DNA from: Pseudomonas fluorescens
Lineage (GTDB): Bacteria > Pseudomonadota > Gammaproteobacteria > Pseudomonadales > Pseudomonadaceae
Length of the DNA: 64,000 bases
Direction: 5' to 3'
Assembly (NCBI RefSeq): GCF_902497995.1
Contig: NZ_CABVII010000025.1
Location: forward strand, 1-64,000
The first letter of the stretch is position 1. Each line of letters begins with the position of its first letter. The notes below the pieces were generated by a model. That model ran no database searches. It was not told the origin of the DNA and was given only the letters and a program-made list of their open reading frames with translations. The position numbers and the translations under genes are program-made. Shown here piece by piece: positions 56,510 to 64,000 of the stretch.

Positions 56510-58321
56510 TCAGAACCAGCGGTCCTGCATGTCGAGGCAGAGGCGATTACCCGCGCTCAACAGCCGCGCACAGGCCTCGAGCGGCGCCAGCTCCCAGTCC
56601 ATGAAGTAGCGGGCAGCCTGTAATTTGCCCTGATAGAAGTGGGCTTCGCTGTTGTCGGCGCCAAGCCCTGGGTGGTTCAGTGCGCGACTGGCGAGCAGCG
56701 CCTGGCGCAGCCATAGCCAGCCCACCAGCACCCGTCCGAACAGGTCAAGGTAGGCGGTGGCATTGGCAAGGCCGGCCGTGGCATCGGCAGCGACCCGGGC
56801 CTGCAGGTCAGTGGTTACCCGTTCAAGGATGCCCAGGGCATCCTGCAGCGCACCGGCCAGTGGTGCGCAGGCGGCATCGTCGCGGGCCTCGACCAGGCTG
56901 TTGCGCACGACGGCGAGAAACAGTCGATAGCCCTCACCCCCCTTTGGACCCAATTTGCGTCCCAGCAGGTCCAGTCCCTGGATGCCTTCGGTCCCTTCAT
57001 GAATGGGGTTGAGCCGATTGTCGCGGTAGTACTGCTCCAGTGGGTATTCACGGGTGTAGCCCGCACCCCCCAGGACTTGAATGCCGATGTCGCTGGCAAT
57101 CACGCCGTAGCGCGACGGCCAGGACTTGACCATGGGGGTGAGCAGATCGAGCAATTCAGCGGCGTCGTGGCGTGCTTGTGGGGTGGCGGCGCTGTGGGCA
57201 TCTTCAACCAGCGAGCTGGCATACAGGCACAAGGCCAGGCTGCCCTCGGCATAGACTTTTTGTTGCAGCAGCATGCGGCGTACATCGGCGTGCTCGATGA
57301 TCCGCACCTGCGGTGCCAGCGGGTTTTTGTTGTCCGGCAAGCGACCTTGCGGGCGTTCGCGGGCGTAATCCAGTGCATGCAGATAGCTTTGAACGGCCAG
57401 GCTGGCCGCACCCAGGCCGACACCGATGCGCGCCTCGTTCATCATCTGGAACATATAGCCCAGGCCTTTGTGAGCCTCGCCCAGCAGATAGCCGACGGCA
57501 CCCCCGTGCTCGCCGAAACCGAGCACCGTGGAGGTGGTGTTGCGGTAGCCCATTTTGTGCAGCAGGCCCGCCAGCGCCACGTCATTGCGTGGGCCGATGC
57601 TCTGATCTTCATTGACCAGGAATTTGGGCACCAGGAACAGCGAAATACCCTTGACCCCAGGTGGTGCACCTTCAATACGGGCCAGCACCAGGTGCACGAT
57701 ATTTTCAGTCAGTTCGTGGTCACCCCCGGAGATGAACATCTTCTGGCCGAATACCCGGTAACTGCCATCGGCTGCGGGTCGCGCCACGGTGCTCAGGTCA
57801 CCCAGTGCCGAGCCTTGACCAGGCTCGGTGAGTGCCATGGTGCCGCTGAAGCGGCCATCGAGCATGGGCGGCAAGAAGCGCTCACGCAGTTCATGACTGG
57901 CGAAATTGCTCACCAGGTTGGCCGCGCCAATGGTCAGGAACGAATAGGCGACAGTCGAGACGTTGGCGGCATTGAAATAGGCCATGCACGCCCGTAACAG
58001 CACTTCTGGCAGCTGCAGGCCGCCGTCGGCGAAATCGTGGTGAGCGGCCAGGAAACCAGCCTCGGCAAACGCGTTCCAGGCAACTTTGGTTTCGGGAATC
58101 AACTGCACTCGCTGGCCGTCGAAGGTCGGTTCCTGACTGTCGCCCTTGTGGTTGTGCGGGGCGAAATACTGCGCTGCCACTTGGCGTGCGGTGTTCAAGG
58201 TCGCGGCAAACACGTTGCGATCATGATCGGCATAGCGAGGGCGCTGCAACAGCGCCTCAGTGTCGAGCAGTTCGTACAGCAGAAAGCTCAGATCGCGTTC
58301 ATTGAGTAACAGGTCGGTCAT
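56510..58321 (-). CDS. Acyl-CoA dehydrogenase with C-terminal extension (DmdC-like), first copy
   Basis: 603 residues, longer than the 380-400 of simple acyl-CoA dehydrogenases; the extra C-terminal helical domain marks the DmdC/FadE-like group. FAD segment MALTEPGQGSALGDLS and the substrate/FAD region FISGGDHELTENIVH. The catalytic Glu is in the segment HEGTEGIQGLDLLGRKLG. It introduces the first double bond in fatty acyl-CoA. First gene of the operon ACAD-FadB-thiolase-SDR; its promoter carries three GGTGGA boxes. Confidence 0.92.
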   Translation of the reverse strand: MTDLLLNERDLSFLLYELLDTEALLQRPRYADHDRNVFAATLNTARQVAAQYFAPHNHKGDSQEPTFDGQRVQLIPETKVAWNAFAEAGFLAAHHDFADGGLQLPEVLLRACMAYFNAANVSTVAYSFLTIGAANLVSNFASHELRERFLPPMLDGRFSGTMALTEPGQGSALGDLSTVARPAADGSYRVFGQKMFISGGDHELTENIVHLVLARIEGAPPGVKGISLFLVPKFLVNEDQSIGPRNDVALAGLLHKMGYRNTTSTVLGFGEHGGAVGYLLGEAHKGLGYMFQMMNEARIGVGLGAASLAVQSYLHALDYARERPQGRLPDNKNPLAPQVRIIEHADVRRMLLQQKVYAEGSLALCLYASSLVEDAHSAATPQARHDAAELLDLLTPMVKSWPSRYGVIASDIGIQVLGGAGYTREYPLEQYYRDNRLNPIHEGTEGIQGLDLLGRKLGPKGGEGYRLFLAVVRNSLVEARDDAACAPLAGALQDALGILERVTTDLQARVAADATAGLANATAYLDLFGRVLVGWLWLRQALLASRALNHPGLGADNSEAHFYQGKLQAARYFMDWELAPLEACARLLSAGNRLCLDMQDRWF

Positions 58322-58389
58322 GGCGGCTCTCGTCGAATGCAGGAAAGCGCGCCATGGACGAGGGATCCATCAGGCAGCGCATGGATCGA

Positions 58390-58466
58390 CTTTTTAGCAG
58401 GCGTCGATTTTCCGCGCGTCCTACCTGAGGTGGATTTAGGGGTGGAGCCGCTTTGATGAGGGTGGA
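58390..58466 (-). promoter_or_regulatory. MalT-box-like promoter of the ACAD-FadB-thiolase-SDR operon
   Basis: On the plus strand three GGTGGA boxes begin at 58429, 58441 and 58461 (12 and 20 bp apart). TTTTTAGCA at 58391-58399 reads TGCTAAAAA on the coding strand, a TGn-extended -10. The stretch GGTGGATTTAGGGGTGGA contains two boxes. Every element and spacing is repeated before the acyl-CoA dehydrogenase gene at 63015. The pattern resembles MalT boxes (GGA(T/G)GA). Confidence 0.65.
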
Positions 58467-58476
58467 GGCGCGAGCC

Positions 58477-61152
58477 TCAGTCGATCAATTTCAAGGTGCG
58501 TGCCGCTTGCAAGGCACTGTCACGGTCGTTGGCATCCAGCTTGCGGAACAGGTTGTTGATATGGGTCTTGACCGTGCTGAGGCTGATATACAGGCCTTCG
58601 GCGATCTGCGGGTTGCCCTGGCCTCGGGCCACTCGGCGCAGCACGTCCTGCTCGCGGCGGGTCAAGGGTTCCAGTAACCCAGGCGTTTCATCGGCCGCGG
58701 GGATGGACGGGGGGCGCGGCAGGAAGATCAACTGTTCGCGCGACGGCGGGGGTTGTTGCAGTTCAAGCTGGCGCCGGGTATTGGGGTTGAGCAGTTGCTT
58801 GAACAGCTCGCCCAATGGGCGACCTTCGTGCTGCAGCAATTGACCGAAGCCATGGCGGGCCGCCAATTGCATCGCCTGTTCAAGAACGGCGAGGGTGGCG
58901 CTGCGTTCGTCGTGATCTTCATGCAGGGTGGCCTGGAGCAGATACAGGTCAACCTGCAGTTGCTGATTATCCTCCGCCCGCGCTTGTTCCTGCAGGTTGC
59001 TGACAATGCTCTGGGCGGCCAGGTGCTGGCCCAGATAACGCTGGACCCAGGCATAAGCCAGCCACTCTTCGGGTTGCAGCTCATGGTCATAGCGCCGCTG
59101 GCACCAATGCCAGTCTTTGAGCCATTGGGCGATGAAGGCTTGATCGTCCTCGCGCACTGCAAGCCGGGCGCGACAGGCGCTGGCCTGGCGATACAGGGCA
59201 TACAGTTTGAACTCGCGAGTGAGTCGCCGGACTTCATCCCAGCGCTCGCGGGCTTGAGGCAGGTTGCCTTGCGCCGCCAAAATGCACGCTTGATAGTGCA
59301 GTACCCATGGCAAGCCCGCGCTATGAGGAAAATGCAAGGCAATGACCTCCGCCTGGTTGAGGCATTGGGCCGCCTGCGCCAGGCGGTTTTGTTGCAGCAG
59401 GACTAACCCCAGCCCCAGATGCCGGTACAGGTCATAAAAGCTGCGGGGCACGTTCGCTGGTAGCGGCTGGTCGAGGGCCAGGAAACGCTTGTGGGCCAGT
59501 TCGGGCGTGCCTTGGGCCAATTCGATCTGGCCGAGCAGCATCTGCACGCTGTTGGTGTAGCCGCTGAGCGCCAGTGTTTGCAGTTCAGTCAATGCGCGCT
59601 GCGCGTCCTGTCGGGCAGCCTGCAATTGTCCCAGGGCAAACAGGCAACTGGCGCGATTGAACAGCAGTACCGCGGTAGCCGCGTTGGTTTGCGGATACTG
59701 CAGCAGCGCCTTGTCGACAATGTCCAGGCCGTGACTCAAGTTACCCCCCAGAAAGGCCAGGCGACTGCGCAGGAAAGCCAGGGTCTGATGCACACGCTCC
59801 GGGTGCTTTTCAGGGATCACCTGGCGGTGCAATAACCGCTGCAGTTGCGCCATGCAGACGCTCGCACGGTCAATGTCGTTGGTGACGATGAGCGTACTGG
59901 CTTCGGTGATTGCGAGGGTGAAATGATCGATCCCGATCTCGCCCGGTACATCGGCGAGGCAGTCGACGATGGACTTGACCCGGCCCTCACGCAAAAGGTC
60001 GAAACTGTGGTGCTCGATCACCGCGAGCAGGCGGTTGAACTCTCTGGCACGACCTAATTGATAAACCGTTTCGGCATAGCAGCGGTGTTCCTGCAGCCAG
60101 TCTGCGGCCATCCGGTGCAGGCGGAAAAGTTGTGGCTGATCTCGGCGGCGCAGGCGCTGATACAGCGTGCGCCGCAGCATTGGGTGATAGCTGTAGGGCA
60201 AGCGTTCGCCACTGCGTTGCTGGATAAACACGTCCTGGCGCTGCAATTGTCGAATCAACTGAGGTGCGTTGCTCTGCCCACTCAGTTTGACGGCCAGTTC
60301 GCAGTCGAAGGTGTTGACGACCGAAGTGCGCTCGAGAAAGGACAGGAGTTCATTGGGCAGGTGCCGCAGCACTTCTTCCTGCAGAAACCGGGCGGTGTAG
60401 TCGACACTGGCGGGGGTCGTCAAACCTGTTTCCAGGGACTCACGGGTGATCGGGTGCGCAGGCTGATCATGGTTGCCAAGGCCGAACAGAATGCCGCTGA
60501 TCCAGCCTTCGCTGCCGGCTAACAGGTGGTAACCGCTGTCACTGCTCAGCGCCACACCGCGTGCGGTGGCCAGTTCCCGGACCTCCATGCTGTCGAGTAC
60601 CAGACTCTGCGCGTCCAGTATCTGCAGCCGATCATCCCGGCGCAGATGAGTGAGACTCAGGGCCGGCGTACCTTCGCATGCCGCCATCAGCCGCAGATGG
60701 GGAGGGGCGTGCCGCAGCAATTCGTCCAGGTAGCGGCAAGACCCTTTGGCGCGTAACAGATGCAGGTCATCGAAGAACAGCGTGAAGCGTTCATGACGCT
60801 GTTCCAGGTCCGTGAGGATCGCGGCCCAGAGTAACGGCTCATCACTGGTGCTCAGCGAACGCTCGGGCAAGGGCAGCTGCAGGAGCCTGCTCAGGTGCGC
60901 CAGAAAACTCAGTGGCTGATTGTCGCTGGCATCACAGCGGTACCAGGCCCAGGGTGCACTCAGGCTGGCGGCGTACTGGGCAAGCAGGGTGCTTTTGCCA
61001 TAACCGAGGGGGGTTGCGATCAGGGTCAGCAGGCAACCGCGCTCGGCAGATGCCTGCAGGCGTTGCAGCAACTGCGGTCGCACAATTGCGCGGGAGGGCA
61101 AGGGCGCCGAGCGTAATTTGCTCGGTTGGATCGAGGGCTGGTTCAGCGCCAT
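58477..61152 (-). CDS. MalT/AlkS-type LuxR-family regulator (LAL ATPase activator)
   Basis: 891 residues. N-terminal STAND-type ATPase with Walker A ATPLGYGKST (46-55) and Walker B FTLFFDDLHLL. A long middle TPR region (about 400-760) senses the effector in MalT. The C-terminal LuxR HTH (829-891: PLTRREQDVLRRVARGQGNP, YISLSTVKTHINNLFRKLD) binds DNA. It lies between the two acyl-CoA dehydrogenase operons, and its stop is next to the three-box promoter of the first. It is the natural candidate for reading the GGTGGA boxes. Confidence 0.9.
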   Translation of the reverse strand: MALNQPSIQPSKLRSAPLPSRAIVRPQLLQRLQASAERGCLLTLIATPLGYGKSTLLAQYAASLSAPWAWYRCDASDNQPLSFLAHLSRLLQLPLPERSLSTSDEPLLWAAILTDLEQRHERFTLFFDDLHLLRAKGSCRYLDELLRHAPPHLRLMAACEGTPALSLTHLRRDDRLQILDAQSLVLDSMEVRELATARGVALSSDSGYHLLAGSEGWISGILFGLGNHDQPAHPITRESLETGLTTPASVDYTARFLQEEVLRHLPNELLSFLERTSVVNTFDCELAVKLSGQSNAPQLIRQLQRQDVFIQQRSGERLPYSYHPMLRRTLYQRLRRRDQPQLFRLHRMAADWLQEHRCYAETVYQLGRAREFNRLLAVIEHHSFDLLREGRVKSIVDCLADVPGEIGIDHFTLAITEASTLIVTNDIDRASVCMAQLQRLLHRQVIPEKHPERVHQTLAFLRSRLAFLGGNLSHGLDIVDKALLQYPQTNAATAVLLFNRASCLFALGQLQAARQDAQRALTELQTLALSGYTNSVQMLLGQIELAQGTPELAHKRFLALDQPLPANVPRSFYDLYRHLGLGLVLLQQNRLAQAAQCLNQAEVIALHFPHSAGLPWVLHYQACILAAQGNLPQARERWDEVRRLTREFKLYALYRQASACRARLAVREDDQAFIAQWLKDWHWCQRRYDHELQPEEWLAYAWVQRYLGQHLAAQSIVSNLQEQARAEDNQQLQVDLYLLQATLHEDHDERSATLAVLEQAMQLAARHGFGQLLQHEGRPLGELFKQLLNPNTRRQLELQQPPPSREQLIFLPRPPSIPAADETPGLLEPLTRREQDVLRRVARGQGNPQIAEGLYISLSTVKTHINNLFRKLDANDRDSALQAARTLKLID

Positions 61153-61230
61153 TGTGTATTTCCCACACTCTGCTATCGGACGACTTTATTGTGTCCCCCC
61201 CCGGGGTGGACGGCCAGTGCCAGCTTGAGG

Positions 61231-63015
61231 TTATTGTGCGAAGGCCGCTTCGCCGATGTCCATCAGATTGGCGCTGCCACTTTCTATCAGCACCCGGTGC
61301 AGCGCGACTCTTGGTAGCAGGCGCTGCATATAGAAGCGTGCAGTCTCGCGCTTACCCTCGTAGAAATCGGTCTCGGTGCTGCCTGTGCTCAGCTGGCGCT
61401 CAGCCAGTGTTGCAGCCCGCAGCCAGTAATATCCCACCACACAGTAGCCAGCCAGCATCAGGTAATCGACGGCGCTGGAACCGATCACGCTAGCGTCGTT
61501 TTTGCTCTGCTGGCTCAGCCAGTGGCTGATCTCGCGCCAGGCCACGATTTGCTGGGCCAAGGCTTGGGCCAGTGCCGCAGATGGTTGACCTGTATGGCAG
61601 AAGGTTTCGATTTCCGTCAGCAGTTCATTGAGCGCCTCGCCATTGTCGGCCAATACCTTGCGGGTGAGCAGGTCGAGGCCCTGTATGCAGTTGGTGCCCT
61701 CGTAGATTGAGGTGATTCTCACGTCGCGGGCGATCTGCTCCATGCCCGATTCACGGATGTAGCCGTGCCCGCCGAACACCTGGATGCCCAGTTGCGCGGC
61801 TTCGTTACCCGCCTCGGTCAGGAAACCCTTGGCGATGGGTGTGAGCAGTGCCAGGCGACGTTCGGCCGCGATTTGCTCAGAGGCGTCGCCGTGGTGCATC
61901 AGGTCGACCAGCTGGGCGCAGGCATAGTTCAGCATCCGCCCGCCCTCGGCATAGGCTTTCTGAGTGAGCAGCATGCGCCGCACATCCGGGTGCCCGATGA
62001 TCGGGTCGGCTGCCTGTTCTGGCTTCAGGCGCGGTGTTGCACGCATCTGCAGGCGTTCGCGGGCGTAACCCAGGGCACCCTGGAAGGCCGACTCAGCCTG
62101 TCCTTGACCTTGTTGGGCCACGGCCAGGCGTGACTCGTTGATAAAGGTGAACATGGCATTGAGACCTCGGTGGGCCTCACCCAGCAGGTAGCCACTGGCA
62201 TTGTCGAAATTCATCACACAGGTGGCGTTTCCATGGATGCCCAGTTTGTGCTCGATTGAGCCGCAGCTGACGCCATTGGCAGCGCCCAGGCTGGCATCGG
62301 CGTTGACCGTGACCTTCGGTACCAGGAACAGCGAGATGCCCTTGACCCCGGCCGGAGCTCCGTCGATGCGCGCGAGCACCAGGTGCAGGATGTTTTCGGT
62401 CAGATCGTGATCACCGGCGGAAATGAACACTTTGCTGCCGGTGATGCGGTAGCTGCCGTCGGCCTGGGGCAGGGCACGGGTGCGCAACAGGCCGAGGTCG
62501 GAGCCGCAGTGGGCCTCGGTCAGGCACATGGTGCCGCTCCAGCGGCCTTCGATCAGTGGCGGCAGAAAACGCTTTTTGAGCGCTTCACTGGCATGGGTGC
62601 CAAGGGTGCTGATAGCGCCTCCCGTCAGGGAGTTGTACATGGCCCAGGCGTGGTTGGCACTGAACAGCATCTCGCTGATCACGCAACCCACGGAGGGTGG
62701 CAGGCCCTGGCCACCGTAGTGTGGATCTTTGTCCAGGGCCTGCCAGCCATTGTCGGTGAACTGCCGATAGGCCTCGGCAAAGCCGGGCGGGGTGCTGACC
62801 TGGCCGGCTTGCCATTGGCAGCCGTGTTGGTCACCGACCGGGTTGAGCGGTGACAGCACCTCTTCGGCGAACCTGGCGCCTTGCTCGACGATGGCGTTCA
62901 AAACTTGCGGATCAAGCACCTCGCAGCCTTTCAGGTGGCGGTAATGGGCGGGCAGGTCGAGCAACTCATGTACGACGAAGCGGATGTCACGTTGAGGGGC
63001 TTGATAGCGGGGCAT
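61231..63015 (-). CDS. Acyl-CoA dehydrogenase with C-terminal extension (DmdC-like), second copy
   Basis: 594 residues with the same architecture as the copy at 56510-58321: MCLTEAHCGSDLGLLRT, KVFISAGDHDLTENILH, and the catalytic segment IYEGTNCIQGLDLLTRKV. The two paralogues presumably differ in chain length or branching preference. Start ATG 63015 (MPRYQAPQRDIRF) has AAGGATC upstream. Its promoter carries the same triple GGTGGA array. Confidence 0.92.
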   Translation of the reverse strand: MPRYQAPQRDIRFVVHELLDLPAHYRHLKGCEVLDPQVLNAIVEQGARFAEEVLSPLNPVGDQHGCQWQAGQVSTPPGFAEAYRQFTDNGWQALDKDPHYGGQGLPPSVGCVISEMLFSANHAWAMYNSLTGGAISTLGTHASEALKKRFLPPLIEGRWSGTMCLTEAHCGSDLGLLRTRALPQADGSYRITGSKVFISAGDHDLTENILHLVLARIDGAPAGVKGISLFLVPKVTVNADASLGAANGVSCGSIEHKLGIHGNATCVMNFDNASGYLLGEAHRGLNAMFTFINESRLAVAQQGQGQAESAFQGALGYARERLQMRATPRLKPEQAADPIIGHPDVRRMLLTQKAYAEGGRMLNYACAQLVDLMHHGDASEQIAAERRLALLTPIAKGFLTEAGNEAAQLGIQVFGGHGYIRESGMEQIARDVRITSIYEGTNCIQGLDLLTRKVLADNGEALNELLTEIETFCHTGQPSAALAQALAQQIVAWREISHWLSQQSKNDASVIGSSAVDYLMLAGYCVVGYYWLRAATLAERQLSTGSTETDFYEGKRETARFYMQRLLPRVALHRVLIESGSANLMDIGEAAFAQ

Positions 63016-63049
63016 GGAGCGATCCTTGGGGCAGTAATGACATGGCCGT

Positions 63050-63126
63050 CTTTTTAGCAAGGCCGGGTGCGCGATACCTCCAGTCCAAGGTGGATTTACG
63101 GGTGGAAAAAGTGCGTGGGGGGTGGA
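63050..63126 (-). promoter_or_regulatory. MalT-box-like promoter of the second acyl-CoA dehydrogenase gene
   Basis: GGTGGA boxes begin at 63089, 63101 and 63121 (12 and 20 bp apart). TTTTTAGCA at 63051-63059 is the extended -10 on the coding strand, 38 bp from the first box. GGTGGATTTACGGGTGGA differs from the other array by one base. Gaps between elements are not conserved, so this is not simple duplication. Confidence 0.65.
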
Positions 63127-63193
63127 GATGACGGCCCGGTGAGCGAGCCCTGTGTCGAGCCAGGCTTGCGTCACCGAAGCAGCGATGCCGTTT

Positions 63194-64000
63194 CTATTGG
63201 AGCCGCCTCCAAAGCGTAGATCGACTGATGCCCAGTCGAGTCGCCGTTTGCGCCAAATTGCCGTCACAGGCATTGAGCATTTGCCGTACGTACTGCTTTT
63301 CTTTTTCCTTGGCGACGCTTTTCAAGTCGGTGATTGGCGGTGCTGCCGGGTCTGGAGCCTGGGGCAAGGCCTGACGGTTCAGCAACTCGGGGATCACCAG
63401 GGCGAGACCCAGGTCATCGATCGCTGTGCCTTGCAACAGATCCTGGGCCGAGAGGGTGGCGCGTTCGATGATGTTTTCCAGTTCGCGGATGTTGCCGGGC
63501 CAGTGATACGTCATGAGGTTGGGCAGCAGTGCGTCCAGCAGTCGCTCTTGCAATGGCGAAGGAGGATTGTCTGCGTTCAGGCGATGCACAATGTCGCGAG
63601 CAATGTGGACGATGTCTTCGCTGCGCTCACGCAACGGCACCGTCTGCAGGCGCAGGATGTTCAGGCGATAGTAGAGGTCGTTGCGAAACCTCCCGGCTTC
63701 GATGGCTTGAGAGAGGTCCTGATGGGTGGCAGCGATGATGCGGATGTCGATGCTGATCGGCTCTGTTGCGCCAAGGCGCAGGACTTCGCGCTCTTGCAGA
63801 ACGCGCAGCAGGCGGGTCTGCAGTGAGACCGGCATGTCGCCGATTTCATCGAGAAAGAGCGTGCCGCGGTGGGCGGCTTCGAGCAGGCCGGGTTTACCGC
63901 CTTTGCGCGAACCGCTGAAGGCGCCTTCCTGGTAGCCGAACAGTTCGCTTTCCAGCAGCGATTCGGGAAAAGCCGCGCAATTGATCGCAACGAACGGGCC
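63194..64000 (-). CDS. Sigma-54 dependent activator, PrpR-like, 5' part outside the window
   Basis: About 268 C-terminal residues are visible. The AAA+ domain begins within GPFVAINCAAFPESLLESEL and has the sigma-54 contact loop YQEGAFSGSRKGG (GAFTGA variant with S), Walker B GTLFLDEIGDM, and sensor WPGNIRELENIIERA. The C-terminal Fis-type HTH ends NLAQTATRLGISRSTLWRRL. The extra RKGGKPG after the loop is like PrpR/AcoR-type regulators. The Walker A and sensory N-terminus are beyond the edge. It is encoded upstream of the second acyl-CoA dehydrogenase gene on the same strand. Confidence 0.88.
   Translation of the reverse strand, partial: GPFVAINCAAFPESLLESELFGYQEGAFSGSRKGGKPGLLEAAHRGTLFLDEIGDMPVSLQTRLLRVLQEREVLRLGATEPISIDIRIIAATHQDLSQAIEAGRFRNDLYYRLNILRLQTVPLRERSEDIVHIARDIVHRLNADNPPSPLQERLLDALLPNLMTYHWPGNIRELENIIERATLSAQDLLQGTAIDDLGLALVIPELLNRQALPQAPDPAAPPITDLKSVAKEKEKQYVRQMLNACDGNLAQTATRLGISRSTLWRRLQ

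Noticed and set aside
63016..63080. Possible sigma-54 (-24/-12) promoter before the second acyl-CoA dehydrogenase gene, given the PrpR-like gene upstream
   Set aside because: The best match (CGCACCCGGCCTTGC) lacks the GG at -24 and has one base too many between the two elements. The extended -10 with boxes fits better.

Overview
The window is a piece of a Pseudomonas chromosome, most likely of the P. fluorescens group. The evidence is the high-GC coding with few gaps, the abundant Pseudomonas-type REP/BIME palindromes, the complete mannitol operon of the mtlR-mtlEFGKD-xylulokinase type, a MexEF-OprN efflux system, a class II (medium-chain) PHA synthase, and Pseudomonas-restricted small families (DUF1652, DUF2790). 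I saw no rRNA, tRNA or CRISPR array.

Layout. 1-0.2 kb: the 5' end of an IS110-family transposase. 0.2-9.2 kb: housekeeping genes (MFS exporter, YbiT-type ABC-F ATPase, LpxO lipid A hydroxylase, Ku, PQQ-type sugar dehydrogenase, small DUF proteins). 9.3-18.3 kb: the mannitol/sorbitol/arabitol regulon on the minus strand, from the AraC-type activator through the ABC importer and polyol dehydrogenase to xylulokinase. REP elements sit between several of its cistrons and no fructokinase gene (mtlZ) is present. 18.4-20.7 kb: a PI-PLC-like protein and a glycosyltransferase. 20.8-31.4 kb: a dense signalling block: a response regulator, a giant triple-receiver hybrid kinase with CheR, CheB, a second hybrid kinase and a response regulator, then a KaiC-like ATPase coupled to a third hybrid kinase. 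31.7-42.3 kb: a TPR protein, a FUSC/DUF1656/HlyD efflux operon and mexE-mexF-oprN.

42.6-64 kb differs from the rest: not one REP element was found here, against eleven REP loci in the first 42.6 kb. It holds two FAD-dependent dehydrogenases, a NIPSNAP protein and a shikimate-dehydrogenase-like protein divergent from an IclR regulator. Then come an Xre/HipA pair, a PHA synthase standing alone, and a beta-oxidation island. The island consists of acyl-CoA dehydrogenase, FadB-like, thiolase and SDR genes, then a MalT/LuxR-type regulator, a second acyl-CoA dehydrogenase, and the 3' part of a PrpR-like sigma-54 activator.

The strongest new signal is a promoter architecture repeated in front of both acyl-CoA dehydrogenase genes (58390-58466 and 63050-63126). 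Each has three GGTGGA direct repeats spaced 12 and 20 bp and an extended -10 (TGCTAAAAA on the coding strand) at an identical distance. This resembles MalT-box promoters, and a MalT-like regulator gene lies between them. It predicts a two-promoter fatty-acid or acyl-CoA catabolic regulon. A second clear signal is a twin GATAATCGCA operator between the IclR gene and the dehydrogenase cluster.
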